Origin: Emticicia sp040253585
GTDB taxonomy: Bacteria; Bacteroidota; Bacteroidia; Cytophagales; Spirosomataceae
DNA length: 64,000 nt
Direction of reading: 5' to 3'
NCBI RefSeq assembly: GCF_040253585.1
Contig: NZ_JBELAU010000015.1
Location: 1-64,000, forward strand
The translations under genes were made by a program, and so were the position numbers. Below the pieces are notes generated by a model. It was not told the DNA's origin. It saw only the letters and a program-made list of their open reading frames with translations, and did not search any database. Of this stretch, positions 23,892 through 31,127 are shown piece after piece (position 1 is the stretch's first letter; each line of letters opens with the position of its first letter).

Positions 23892-25136
23892 ATGAATAAT
23901 AATACAACTTCGACTTTTACTCAATACCAGATTTTTATTATTGCTATTTTGGCAATCTTACAATTTACATTGATTTTAGATTTCATGGTTTTGTCACCTT
24001 TGGGTGCGATTTTGATGAAAGAATTGAGTCTTCAACCAAATCAATTTGGTTTGGTTGTGTCGGCTTATGCCTTTAGTGCAGGGGCTTCGGGACTTTTGGC
24101 GGCTGGCTTTGCCGATAGATTCGACCGTAAAAAACTACTACTATTCTTTTATGTAGGTTTTATTTTCGGCACAACGCTTTGTGCGATAGCCAATAGCTAT
24201 GAATTTTTGTTGATAGCTCGAATCGTGACAGGTATTTTTGGGGGTGTAATTGGCTCAATCAGCTTTGCGATTATCTCCGATTTATTCAAACTCGAACTCC
24301 GTGGGCGTGTGATGGGCTTTGTGCAAATGGCGTTTTCGGCAAGTCAGATTTTGGGTTTACCGATTGGCTTATATCTGGCCAATGCCTTTGGCTGGCACTC
24401 ACCGTTTTGGATGATTGTGGGTTTTTCGATAATCGTTGGCATTGCGATTGTGGTGTATATGCAGCCAATTACCGAACATTTGAAAGTGCAAAACGACCGA
24501 AATCCGTTTGAGCATTTATGGAAGACACTCTCAAAATCTGACTATTTAAGGGCATTTTTAGCAACAATCTTATTGGCTACTGGCGGTTTTATGCTCATGC
24601 CTTTTGGTAGTGCTTTTAGTATCAATAATCTAAAGATTGACATCAAAGATTTACCGATGTTGTATTTAGTGACAGGCATATTTACAATTACGTTTGGGCC
24701 TCTTTCGGGCAAATTGAGCGATAAATTGGGTAAATATAAAGTATTTTTTATTGGCTCAATCATCACCGTAATCATGGTTTTGATTTATACTAATTTAGGC
24801 CCAACCCCACTTTGGTTGGTTGTTGTTGTGAATGTGTTAATGTTTGCGGGTATTACCGCTCGAATGATTTCGGCATCTTCGCTCATGACTGCCGTTCCGC
24901 AGCTGCAAGACCGTGGAGCTTTTATGAGTATCAACTCCTCGATTCAACAGATTTCGGGTGGAGCTGCTGCTGCTTTGGCGGGTGTAATCGTATCGGAAGG
25001 AAGCGATGGGACGATGCAAAATTATCCATTTTTGGGTATTGTGGTAGTGGCTTCGATGCTTATCACAATTGGTATGATGTATATCTTGAATCGACAAATT
25101 CAAAGAAAACAATTAAATAAATCTCAGATTGACTGA
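23892..25136 (+). CDS. MFS transporter, drug:proton antiporter type
   Basis: A 414-aa protein with twelve hydrophobic helices. The MFS signature between helices 2 and 3 is ADRFDRKKLLLF (near residue 74), with a weaker copy between helices 8 and 9 (SGKLSDKLGKYKVFF, near 275). Helix 1 carries FTLILDFMVLSPLGAIL. Overall it resembles DHA1-type efflux pumps. Location: inner membrane; expected role: export of a toxic or signalling compound under control of the TetR-like gene directly upstream. The last codons overlap the palindromic operator at 25132-25151. Confidence 0.9.
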   Translation: MNNNTTSTFTQYQIFIIAILAILQFTLILDFMVLSPLGAILMKELSLQPNQFGLVVSAYAFSAGASGLLAAGFADRFDRKKLLLFFYVGFIFGTTLCAIANSYEFLLIARIVTGIFGGVIGSISFAIISDLFKLELRGRVMGFVQMAFSASQILGLPIGLYLANAFGWHSPFWMIVGFSIIVGIAIVVYMQPITEHLKVQNDRNPFEHLWKTLSKSDYLRAFLATILLATGGFMLMPFGSAFSINNLKIDIKDLPMLYLVTGIFTITFGPLSGKLSDKLGKYKVFFIGSIITVIMVLIYTNLGPTPLWLVVVVNVLMFAGITARMISASSLMTAVPQLQDRGAFMSINSSIQQISGGAAAALAGVIVSEGSDGTMQNYPFLGIVVVASMLITIGMMYILNRQIQRKQLNKSQID

Positions 25137-25151
25137 CATAGGGTTGTCAGT
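25132..25151. promoter_or_regulatory. 20-bp palindromic operator, site 2
   Basis: Identical at all 20 positions to 19705-19724. It overlaps the MFS stop codon and stands 51 bp before ATG 25202 of a small gene; an AT-rich TATTTATTTTG follows at about 25159. Confidence 0.7.
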
Positions 25152-25201
25152 AACAGGTATTTATTTTGTTTATCCTTCCAAATTCAAACCATAGAATAGT
25201 C

Positions 25202-25420
25202 ATGATTTGGGTATTCAAAACTACGATAAAAAATAAAATACAAGTACGAAAAGTAGCTCCATTGCTTGACGAACTTGTTTTGCCGCACGGAAAATGGAAT
25301 TTTGATTTAGAAGATTGCGATAAAATCTTACGAATTGAAAGCCGAAAAATGGAAATTTGCGAAAGCTACATTGTGGAGCAATTAAGTGCTTCGGGCTATG
25401 GAATTGAGGTTTTAGAGTAG
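25202..25420 (+). CDS. small conserved-looking protein of unknown function
   Basis: A 72-aa soluble protein: MIWVFKTTIKNKIQVRKVAP, then PHGKWNFDLEDCDKILRIES and a final YIVEQLSASGYGIEVLE. The layout is a compact beta-alpha-beta-beta-alpha-beta pattern, ferredoxin-like, similar to metallochaperone-sized folds but without the CxxC motif. I do not assign a family. The frame opens at 25166, but that position lies within the probable promoter, so ATG 25202 is chosen. The same 20-bp palindrome stands in front of it and of the DinB gene, so both may respond to the same WYL regulator. Confidence 0.65.
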   Translation: MIWVFKTTIKNKIQVRKVAPLLDELVLPHGKWNFDLEDCDKILRIESRKMEICESYIVEQLSASGYGIEVLE

Positions 25421-25429
25421 GTTAGGATG

Positions 25430-25526
25430 GAAATTGAAGATTAAGGAATGTAGATTGATGATTTAAGAATGATTGAATTAAAAAAATCTACAATCATTAA
25501 CTTGAAATCCATAATCTTCAATTTCT
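25430..25526. repeat. long imperfect inverted repeat, GATTAAGGAATG word family
   Basis: Perfect outer arms GAAATTGAAGATTA / TAATCTTCAATTTC (25430-25443 with 25513-25526) with partly matching words inside (GTAGATT/AATCTAC). It fills the gap between two convergent genes and could act as terminator. Confidence 0.6.
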
Positions 25527-25538
25527 AACAGACGAAAG

Positions 25539-26318
25539 TTATTTATTCATATACTTCTTTCCGTTTGAATATTTCATATCAACGCCAGATTTGAATTTTG
25601 TATTATCGAAATTGGCATCGTCTTTAAAATCGGCATATTTGAAATCGGCTTGATTACTGAAAGCAGTATTTTTGAAAGTAACACGCTCACTGAAATCAGC
25701 GTATTTGAAGTCAGCGTAATTTTTGAAACGTACATCAAAAAAATCAGCATCTTGTTTGAAAGAAGTGTATTTGAAATTGGCGTAATCATCGAAATCTGAC
25801 TTCGCAAAAATTACTTCTTGCTTAAAATCTGCATATTTGAAATTGGCATCTTTCGAGAATTTCCCTCCACCAAACGAGGTTCTTTCAGCAAAATCAGAAT
25901 ATTTAAACTCTGTTTTTCCTGCAAAAGAACAGTTTTCAAAAACCACCGCTTTCTCAAAATCAGTCGAATAAGTTATTCCATCGCCGATATTCCAGTTTAC
26001 ACTACCGTTTCCAATTTTACGATTTTTTTCTTCTGCTAAGTTTTTATAGGCAATCACATCACCTTTAAACGTACAGTTCTTAAACGAAATTGGCACTTCT
26101 ACGTAGCTTTTGTATTCTTCGTAATTGCCTTTGTTTTTGATGCGTTTTTTGTTTGAAAGTTCGGTTAAATCTAAATCTCCAATAATTACAGCATCTTGAT
26201 AATCAACAGTTTGTCCTTTGTCAATGGCTTCAAAAATAGTTTTTGCCGAAATCTCTTTTTGAGCTGAAGCCGTCGTGCCGACGAAAGCAAAAAGCATTAA
26301 AATTAGTATCTTTTTCAT
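25539..26318 (-). CDS. exported pentapeptide-repeat protein
   Basis: A 259-aa protein with a signal peptide (residues 1-19, ending TASAQ) and a C-terminal half made of pentapeptide-type repeats with Phe at the central position: FKYADF, FKYTSF, FKQDADF, FKNYADF, ADFKYADF and so on (about residues 145-250). These form a right-handed quadrilateral beta helix. The N-terminal part (IIGDLDLTEL, FKNCTFKGDVIAY) begins the same coil less regularly. Location: periplasm or surface. No enzymatic motif; function unknown. The gene is isolated between repeat-rich spacers. Confidence 0.85.
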   Translation of the reverse strand: MKKILILMLFAFVGTTASAQKEISAKTIFEAIDKGQTVDYQDAVIIGDLDLTELSNKKRIKNKGNYEEYKSYVEVPISFKNCTFKGDVIAYKNLAEEKNRKIGNGSVNWNIGDGITYSTDFEKAVVFENCSFAGKTEFKYSDFAERTSFGGGKFSKDANFKYADFKQEVIFAKSDFDDYANFKYTSFKQDADFFDVRFKNYADFKYADFSERVTFKNTAFSNQADFKYADFKDDANFDNTKFKSGVDMKYSNGKKYMNK

Positions 26319-26400
26319 AAAATAATTCTTAGGCCGTACGCCGTCCGTTTAGAGTGATTGGATATAAATAGATAACTTTCTTGTTAGATGGCTCAAAACC

Positions 26401-26556
26401 TTAGTCCGTAGGACTTTCATATTGGTAGAGATTATAATAGGTTCAGTTTTCAGAATGCCGTAGGTATTCAACAAATGACTCAATAGTTGAATACCTACGG
26501 CATTCTTGTTATACTTATTTGATGGATGCTACCGATATGAAAGTCCTACGGACTAA
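26401..26556. repeat. 156-bp nested palindrome (two concentric inverted repeats)
   Basis: Outer arms 26401-26428 and 26529-26556 agree at 27 of 28 positions (TTAGTCCGTAGGACTTTCAT...). Inner arms 26452-26472 and 26486-26506 are a perfect 21-bp inverted repeat (GAATGCCGTAGGTATTCAAC) around a 13-nt loop. Both arms share the core CCGTAGG. The rest of the 304-bp spacer 26319-26622 has nothing else I can name. Confidence 0.85.
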
Positions 26557-26622
26557 ATAGCTCAGAATTAATCTATTAATCCTTTTCGATAATTTAACTG
26601 AAAAAATGTCTAATACACAAAT

Positions 26623-27660
26623 TTATTCGTTGATATAAACACCGCCAGAGTTGGCGTCCATTCTTACGGCAATTCCACCACCATTAAGCGAGCCTTTCAC
26701 ACGGTCTTTTTCAACAGTTCCGCTGAATTTTGATAATGCTGGTACTTTTACTCTTTGTCCGTCAAGGTCTAAATCCATGCCTTTATCCATTGGCATTCTT
26801 ACATGAATGCTTCCTGCACTCGTCGAAAGCGAAAGGTATTTGCCAAGCGATTTAATATCGGCACTAATTCCACCACCCGAAGTTGAGGCTTTTACGCTGG
26901 CTGTAATATCTTCTAATTTGATTGAACCACCCGAAGTTGAAGTTACGAAATCGCCACTGATTTCTTCGGCTCTGATTCCGCCACCACTGGTAGTTGCTTT
27001 GATTGAACCGTCGAGTTTTTTGAGAACCAAGCCTCCGCCCGAAGTGCTTAGTCTGATGTCGCCTTTGCAGCCTTCGGCATCAATTCCACCTCCACTGGTT
27101 GCTACGTCAATATTATCACGGCAACCGCTGATATTGATTCCTCCGCCCGAAGTGCGTCCTTTTACATTTCCACCCAAGTTTTGGAGTTTCAGGCCGCCAC
27201 CGCTGGTCGTGAAACCTAAATTTCCTGTCAGGTTTTTGAGAGAGATTCCACCGCCGCTGGTTACTAAATCAGTAGAGATTTTTTCGGGAGTGTAGATTTT
27301 GAAAGAAATACTGAGGCCATTTTTCCAGTTGTTCCAGCCTCCTTCACTTTTGCGTTTGGCTACGCACGAAATCGTTTCGCCTTCTTTTTTTACACTTAAT
27401 TCGTATTCTTTTAGGCGGTCTTCGATTTCTTCTTTGCTGAGGTTACTTCCACCGTTGTTTCCTCTTACATAAACCTCTACACGAGCTTCGTCACCTGCAC
27501 CGCCAGTTACCGAAATTCCGCCACCCGATGTGCGAACATTAAGGTTTTTTACTTCTGATGATTTGTAAGTTTTTACGAAGTAAGGCGTTTCTTTATCTTG
27601 AGCCCAAGAAACCGTTGAAATGGATAATCCTAAAATAAATAATGAGAGTAGCTTTTTCAT
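26623..27660 (-). CDS. exported DUF4097-type beta-solenoid protein with TSGGGI repeats
   Basis: A 345-aa protein with signal peptide (residues 1-20, ending SWAQ). From about residue 40 it is a regular series of about eleven turns of 16-25 residues, most carrying TSGGGI or TSGGGL (TSGGGISV, TSGGGLKL, TSGGGINI, TSGGGIDA, TSGGGIRA), the last ones degenerate (TSAGSIHV, NGGGIAV). This is the DUF4097 (adhesin-like) beta-helix pattern. Location: periplasm or outer membrane surface. No catalytic residues are obvious. Such proteins often stand near anti-sigma or envelope-stress genes; none is adjacent here. Confidence 0.85.
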   Translation of the reverse strand: MKKLLSLFILGLSISTVSWAQDKETPYFVKTYKSSEVKNLNVRTSGGGISVTGGAGDEARVEVYVRGNNGGSNLSKEEIEDRLKEYELSVKKEGETISCVAKRKSEGGWNNWKNGLSISFKIYTPEKISTDLVTSGGGISLKNLTGNLGFTTSGGGLKLQNLGGNVKGRTSGGGINISGCRDNIDVATSGGGIDAEGCKGDIRLSTSGGGLVLKKLDGSIKATTSGGGIRAEEISGDFVTSTSGGSIKLEDITASVKASTSGGGISADIKSLGKYLSLSTSAGSIHVRMPMDKGMDLDLDGQRVKVPALSKFSGTVEKDRVKGSLNGGGIAVRMDANSGGVYINE

Positions 27661-27751
27661 AAATTGCGTAATGTTAAGATTTCATAATTATTGTTGTCTG
27701 AACATAAGATGCAAAACATGAAACGAGCGTTGCAGAAAAGGCGAATTATTT

Positions 27752-28570
27752 TCAGAATAAATCCATTGGGTCTTCGACGACTCTTAGATTTTCGTTGAAA
27801 GTATCAATGAAACTCATGTCTGTTTGACTGACTTCGAAGTCGAAAATATCAAAATTCTCTTTGATTCGCTGCAAATTAGCTGATTTTGGAATACTCGAAA
27901 CGCCATGCTGCAAAGCCCAACGCAAAATAATTTGGGCGGGAGTTTTATTATATTTTTGAGCAAGACTTTGAAGTTTTCGATCATTCATACGCATACCTCG
28001 CACGAGTGGAGTATAAGCTTGCAGTTGGATTTTCTTTTGTTTGCAAACTTCTGCCAAATCTTTCAAATATAAATACGGGCTAAATTCAACTTGATTAACG
28101 GCAGGAATAATACTGGCGTAAGATTCGAGTTCGGTTAAAAAAGGCACGAGATAATTTGCCACGCCGATTGCCTTAACTCGACCTTCGGTATAAATTTTTT
28201 CGAGAGCCAGCCAAGTGTCTTTTCTGGTTGCTTTGATTGGCCAATGAACCAAATAAAGGTCGATGTAGTCGATGTTGAGTTTTTTTAGACTTTCATCAAA
28301 AGCCCGCAGTGTTTTATCAAAACCTTGGTCGCCGTTATTTACTTTAGTTGTCACGAAAATATCGCTTCGTTTAATGCCACTTTCACGCACAGCGTTACCA
28401 ATTTCGGTTTCGTTTTTATACATTTCGGCAGTGTCTATGAGTCGATACCCAGTTTCTAAAGCCCACAATACGGCCTGTTCGGCTTCACGGTTATACATAT
28501 CATAAACGCCCAAGCCGAGTAGTGGCATTTGATTACCGTTGTTGAGAGTAGTATAGAGTTGGTTTTGCAT
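27752..28570 (-). CDS. aldo/keto reductase
   Basis: A 272-aa NADPH-dependent reductase of the AKR superfamily. The catalytic tetrad is visible: Asp and Tyr in RLIDTAEMYKNE (near residue 44), Lys in FVTTKVNNGD (near 73), His in YLVHWPIK (near 107). The cofactor-binding end SIPKSANLQRIKENFDIFDF near residue 230 is present. The size and motifs fit the 2,5-diketo-gluconate-reductase-like branch; the natural carbonyl substrate is unknown. Cytoplasmic. A TAATTTTG promoter box lies 18 nt ahead of the start. The gene is single. Confidence 0.93.
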   Translation of the reverse strand: MQNQLYTTLNNGNQMPLLGLGVYDMYNREAEQAVLWALETGYRLIDTAEMYKNETEIGNAVRESGIKRSDIFVTTKVNNGDQGFDKTLRAFDESLKKLNIDYIDLYLVHWPIKATRKDTWLALEKIYTEGRVKAIGVANYLVPFLTELESYASIIPAVNQVEFSPYLYLKDLAEVCKQKKIQLQAYTPLVRGMRMNDRKLQSLAQKYNKTPAQIILRWALQHGVSSIPKSANLQRIKENFDIFDFEVSQTDMSFIDTFNENLRVVEDPMDLF

Positions 28571-28587
28571 AGAGTGTTTGGTTTTAG

Positions 28588-28595
28588 CAAAATTA
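28588..28595 (-). promoter_or_regulatory. TAATTTTG promoter box of the aldo/keto reductase gene
   Basis: TAATTTTG on the minus strand, 18 nt from ATG 28570. No clear -33 TTG. Confidence 0.4.
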
Positions 28596-28692
28596 CGATG
28601 ATTTTTGAAGAAATGAACGTTGAGTAATGACGAGCCGAAAATCCTGAAAGGATGATATTATTATAGAGAAAGAAGCAAATCTGAGCGTTTTT

Positions 28693-28747
28693 AAAACTCC
28701 GAAGGAGTGATATTATACAACATATAATATCACTCCTTCGGAGTTTT
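28693..28747. repeat. perfect 25-bp inverted repeat (ACTCCGAAGGAGTGATATTA)
   Basis: Arms 28693-28717 and 28723-28747 are exact reverse complements around a 5-nt loop. Related words flank it: AATCCTGAAAGGATGATATT near 28640 and, on the minus strand, ATCCCGAAGGGGTGGAAAG near 28780-28800. It can act as terminator for the dioxygenase gene, but the flanking cousins mark it as a repeat family. Confidence 0.8.
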
Positions 28748-28835
28748 GATTGTTGGCGAAATATATACTGCTATAATCTTTCCACCCCTTCGGGATTTAA
28801 AATCATCTTTTATTTATTTCGCATTTTTTCTCAAA

Positions 28836-29816
28836 TTACCATTTTTCTAAACCCAAAAGTTTTTTGCCTAAATCGTTTAACTGTGCTGTATTATATTTAG
28901 TTTTTTCCCAATTACGAGGGTCGCCTGGGAACGCATAGCCTTCGGGAGAAATACGGTTTTTCCAAGAATTTACTCGCCAGTCACGCAAATCATCGTTTTC
29001 TTCTTCGGCTGGCATCATCGAAATATATTGGGCGATACGCACCTTGTCAGTCGAATTATTCGGACGAATTCCGTGCGGTTGACTGCTATTAAAAATCAAT
29101 AAATCACCAGCTTCGAGTTTTACTTTTACCAATTTATCTTCAAAACCTGTAATATCGGGTTTGAAACGATTGCGGTCTTCTGGTTGGGTTAATTTCCAAG
29201 TATCATACGTGCGGAATAACTCAGGAATACACTGAAAACCGCCCATGTTTTCGTCGGTTTGGTCGGCTAAAGCCAATACTCCTTGTACGTTTTGTGGTTT
29301 TGTTTCGGGGTCATAGTCCCAGTGAATAAATCCTTTATATTCAAACCCAGGGCGAAGCGGAAAGTTCAAATTTGCACGGTCGATGGTTACCCATAGTTTT
29401 TCGGTTCCCCATACATCTACAAAAGCATCATACACTCGTTGAGACTGGCGGTTATTCCAAAGGTGTTGGTTGTTATACACTTCCACCATTCCCGTACCCG
29501 TGAGTTCCTTCATTTGCATTTCGGCACGTGGGGCAGTGTACCAAGTGCTTTGGTCGTTAGGGTCTTTTTCTTCAAACTCCCAAATAAATTCAGCTGTGCG
29601 AAGAGCTTGTTCTCGTGGTACGGCATTTTTGATAATTACGTAACCATTTCCTATCCAAAAATTCCAGTCTTCTTCGCTCAAAACTCGCAGTGGGCCGCCT
29701 TTGTTGAGGCTTGTACGAAGTTTAATTTGGCTACTGGTAGCGGTTGAAGGATTCCCAGGTTTATCCGTATGATTTTTATTGGGCATCATCGTTGGGGTTG
29801 CCATTGTCATTTGCAT
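28836..29816 (-). CDS. phytanoyl-CoA dioxygenase (PhyH) family protein
   Basis: A 326-aa Fe(II)/2-oxoglutarate-dependent oxygenase-fold protein. The metal-binding facial triad is visible: HWDYD near residue 168 (His and Asp) and the distal HGIRPNN near 250. WNFWIGNGYVIIKNAVP near residue 45 is the family's typical N-terminal part. Expected role: hydroxylation of a small molecule in the cytoplasm; the substrate cannot be inferred. No signal peptide. It is divergent from an AraC-type regulator gene 375 bp away, a possible regulator-target pair, with a structured repeat element lying between them. Confidence 0.85.
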   Translation of the reverse strand: MQMTMATPTMMPNKNHTDKPGNPSTATSSQIKLRTSLNKGGPLRVLSEEDWNFWIGNGYVIIKNAVPREQALRTAEFIWEFEEKDPNDQSTWYTAPRAEMQMKELTGTGMVEVYNNQHLWNNRQSQRVYDAFVDVWGTEKLWVTIDRANLNFPLRPGFEYKGFIHWDYDPETKPQNVQGVLALADQTDENMGGFQCIPELFRTYDTWKLTQPEDRNRFKPDITGFEDKLVKVKLEAGDLLIFNSSQPHGIRPNNSTDKVRIAQYISMMPAEEENDDLRDWRVNSWKNRISPEGYAFPGDPRNWEKTKYNTAQLNDLGKKLLGLEKW

Positions 29817-29870
29817 AGCGTATGTTTTTTTGTGAATGATATTGAGTAATTATTACTTCTATTATTTATT

Positions 29871-30001
29871 GCGGCGATTGAAATCACCGACTAAAAGAAC
29901 AAAGGAGTTTTTTAGTAAATGTGGACTTCAAGTCCGCATAAAGTATCGCCACAGTTCCTTTGTTTCTTTAGCTGGTGAATTTATTCACTCGCTGATATGA
30001 C
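29871..30001 (+). repeat. structured dispersed element, copy 2
   Basis: Hairpin CGGcGATT/AATCaCCG (29872-29889); 5' arm CTAAAAGAACAAAGGA (29891-29906); inner hairpin ATGTGGACTT/AAGTCCGCAT (29919-29939); 3' arm TCCTTTGTTTCTTTAG (29956-29971); hairpin GTGAAT/ATTCAC (29975-29988); then CGCTGATATGACA. Order, strand and spacing match 19538-19670. Arm bases differ from copy 1 in complementary pairs. The rest of the 29817-30191 spacer is AT-rich without a gene. Confidence 0.8.
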
Positions 30002-30191
30002 ATTATTTAGTTATATTTTTAATCAAAATAATGATACAAATGTAGCAGCTAAAATTAAACTATTCTTAACCTATAATTGCCAATTTTTGAACAATATTGA
30101 TTTTATGTAGATAATTATATAGACAAATTACGAAAAATGTGCAAATTTGATAGAAGTGTGTCACCTAACTTGTATTTTGAAGTGCAGCAAA

Positions 30192-31037
30192 ATGAAAATT
30201 GTTTTAGAAGAGTTTACGATTGATTCCGAAAGTTCATTTCGGGTTTTTAGGCCACGATTGGGTCAGATTTTTTATTGGCATTTTCACCCTGAATTTGAGT
30301 TGGTTTTTATCGAAGGAACGGACGGTACTCGGCACGTTGGCGAACATATTTCTCGATTCGAGGGTAGCGATTTAGTTTTCATAGGCTCAAATATTCCGCA
30401 CCTCAATTTTGACTATTTAGTAAAAACTGATTATGAAAAAGTTGTACTGCAAGTTCGACAAGATTTCCTGCAAAATGCCATGCTCGAAACTCCTGAATTG
30501 GCAGCTATTCAGCAACTTTTTCAACGCTCGCAGTATGGAATTGCTTTCGGAAAAAAAACAAAGAAAATGATTGGCGAACGAATGAAACTGCTCGACGGAC
30601 TAAGTTATTTCGGACAGTTTTTGGAGATATTGAGTGTTTTTCAGCTTTTGGCAACTACGCAAGATTATGTGTTGCTGCACGAACAACCCGTTGAAAATCA
30701 ATACAATAAGAAAGACCAAGAACGCATCAAACGCTTGTATCAGTTTATTGATGAGAATTATCAGCGAAAAATAGATTTGCAGGAAGTAGCTGCTTTGAGT
30801 CATTTGAGCGAAGCGGCTTTTTGTAGATATTTCAAGAAAATGACGAAGGTAACGTTCACCGAATTCCTGAATCATTACCGAGTCAATCAGGCTAAAAATT
30901 TGCTTTTACTTGATAAAAACGTAACTGAAACTTGCTTTGATTGTGGTTTTGAAAGTATGTCGTATTTCAACAGAACTTTCAAAAAACTGACAGGAGAAAA
31001 TCCTTTGGCTTTTAAGAAACGGTATTTTACGAAGTAG
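30192..31037 (+). CDS. AraC family transcriptional regulator
   Basis: A 281-aa regulator: N-terminal cupin-like sensor (FYWHFHPEFELVFIEGTDGT near residue 27, IGSNIPHLNFDY near 66) and a C-terminal double helix-turn-helix (KIDLQEVAALSHLSEAAFCR; VTETCFDCGFESMSYFNRTF near 245). ATG 30192 is chosen because the extension to 30147 adds residues unlike the family start. The HFHPEFE and GSNIPHLN motifs are typical of regulators of sugar-uptake genes in this phylum. No sugar operon lies beside it; the nearest candidate target is the divergent dioxygenase gene. It ends at a strong hairpin. Confidence 0.9.
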   Translation: MKIVLEEFTIDSESSFRVFRPRLGQIFYWHFHPEFELVFIEGTDGTRHVGEHISRFEGSDLVFIGSNIPHLNFDYLVKTDYEKVVLQVRQDFLQNAMLETPELAAIQQLFQRSQYGIAFGKKTKKMIGERMKLLDGLSYFGQFLEILSVFQLLATTQDYVLLHEQPVENQYNKKDQERIKRLYQFIDENYQRKIDLQEVAALSHLSEAAFCRYFKKMTKVTFTEFLNHYRVNQAKNLLLLDKNVTETCFDCGFESMSYFNRTFKKLTGENPLAFKKRYFTK

Positions 31038-31055
31038 ATTTTCGGGGAAATACTA

Positions 31056-31089
31056 TTTATTGCCGTCAGTTAAAACTGACGGCAATAAA
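31056..31089. terminator. bidirectional hairpin terminator
   Basis: A perfect 16-bp stem, TTTATTGCCGTCAGTT / AACTGACGGCAATAAA with a 2-nt centre, between the convergent AraC and phosphodiesterase genes. Confidence 0.85.
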
Positions 31090-31127
31090 CTCTTCTTATA
31101 ATAAAATTCGGGATAAGCTATGTTCAT

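Noticed and set aside
26807..27295. Plus-strand frame of 162 codons rich in Pro and Ile
   Set aside because: It is the antisense shadow of the TSGGGI repeat gene; the repetitive composition follows from the coding strand and no start signal is present.
26800..27560. Regularly spaced CCACC(A/C)..GAAGT motifs resembling a repeat array
   Set aside because: They encode the TSGGGI turns of a protein; spacing is variable and there is no cas gene, so it is not a CRISPR array.
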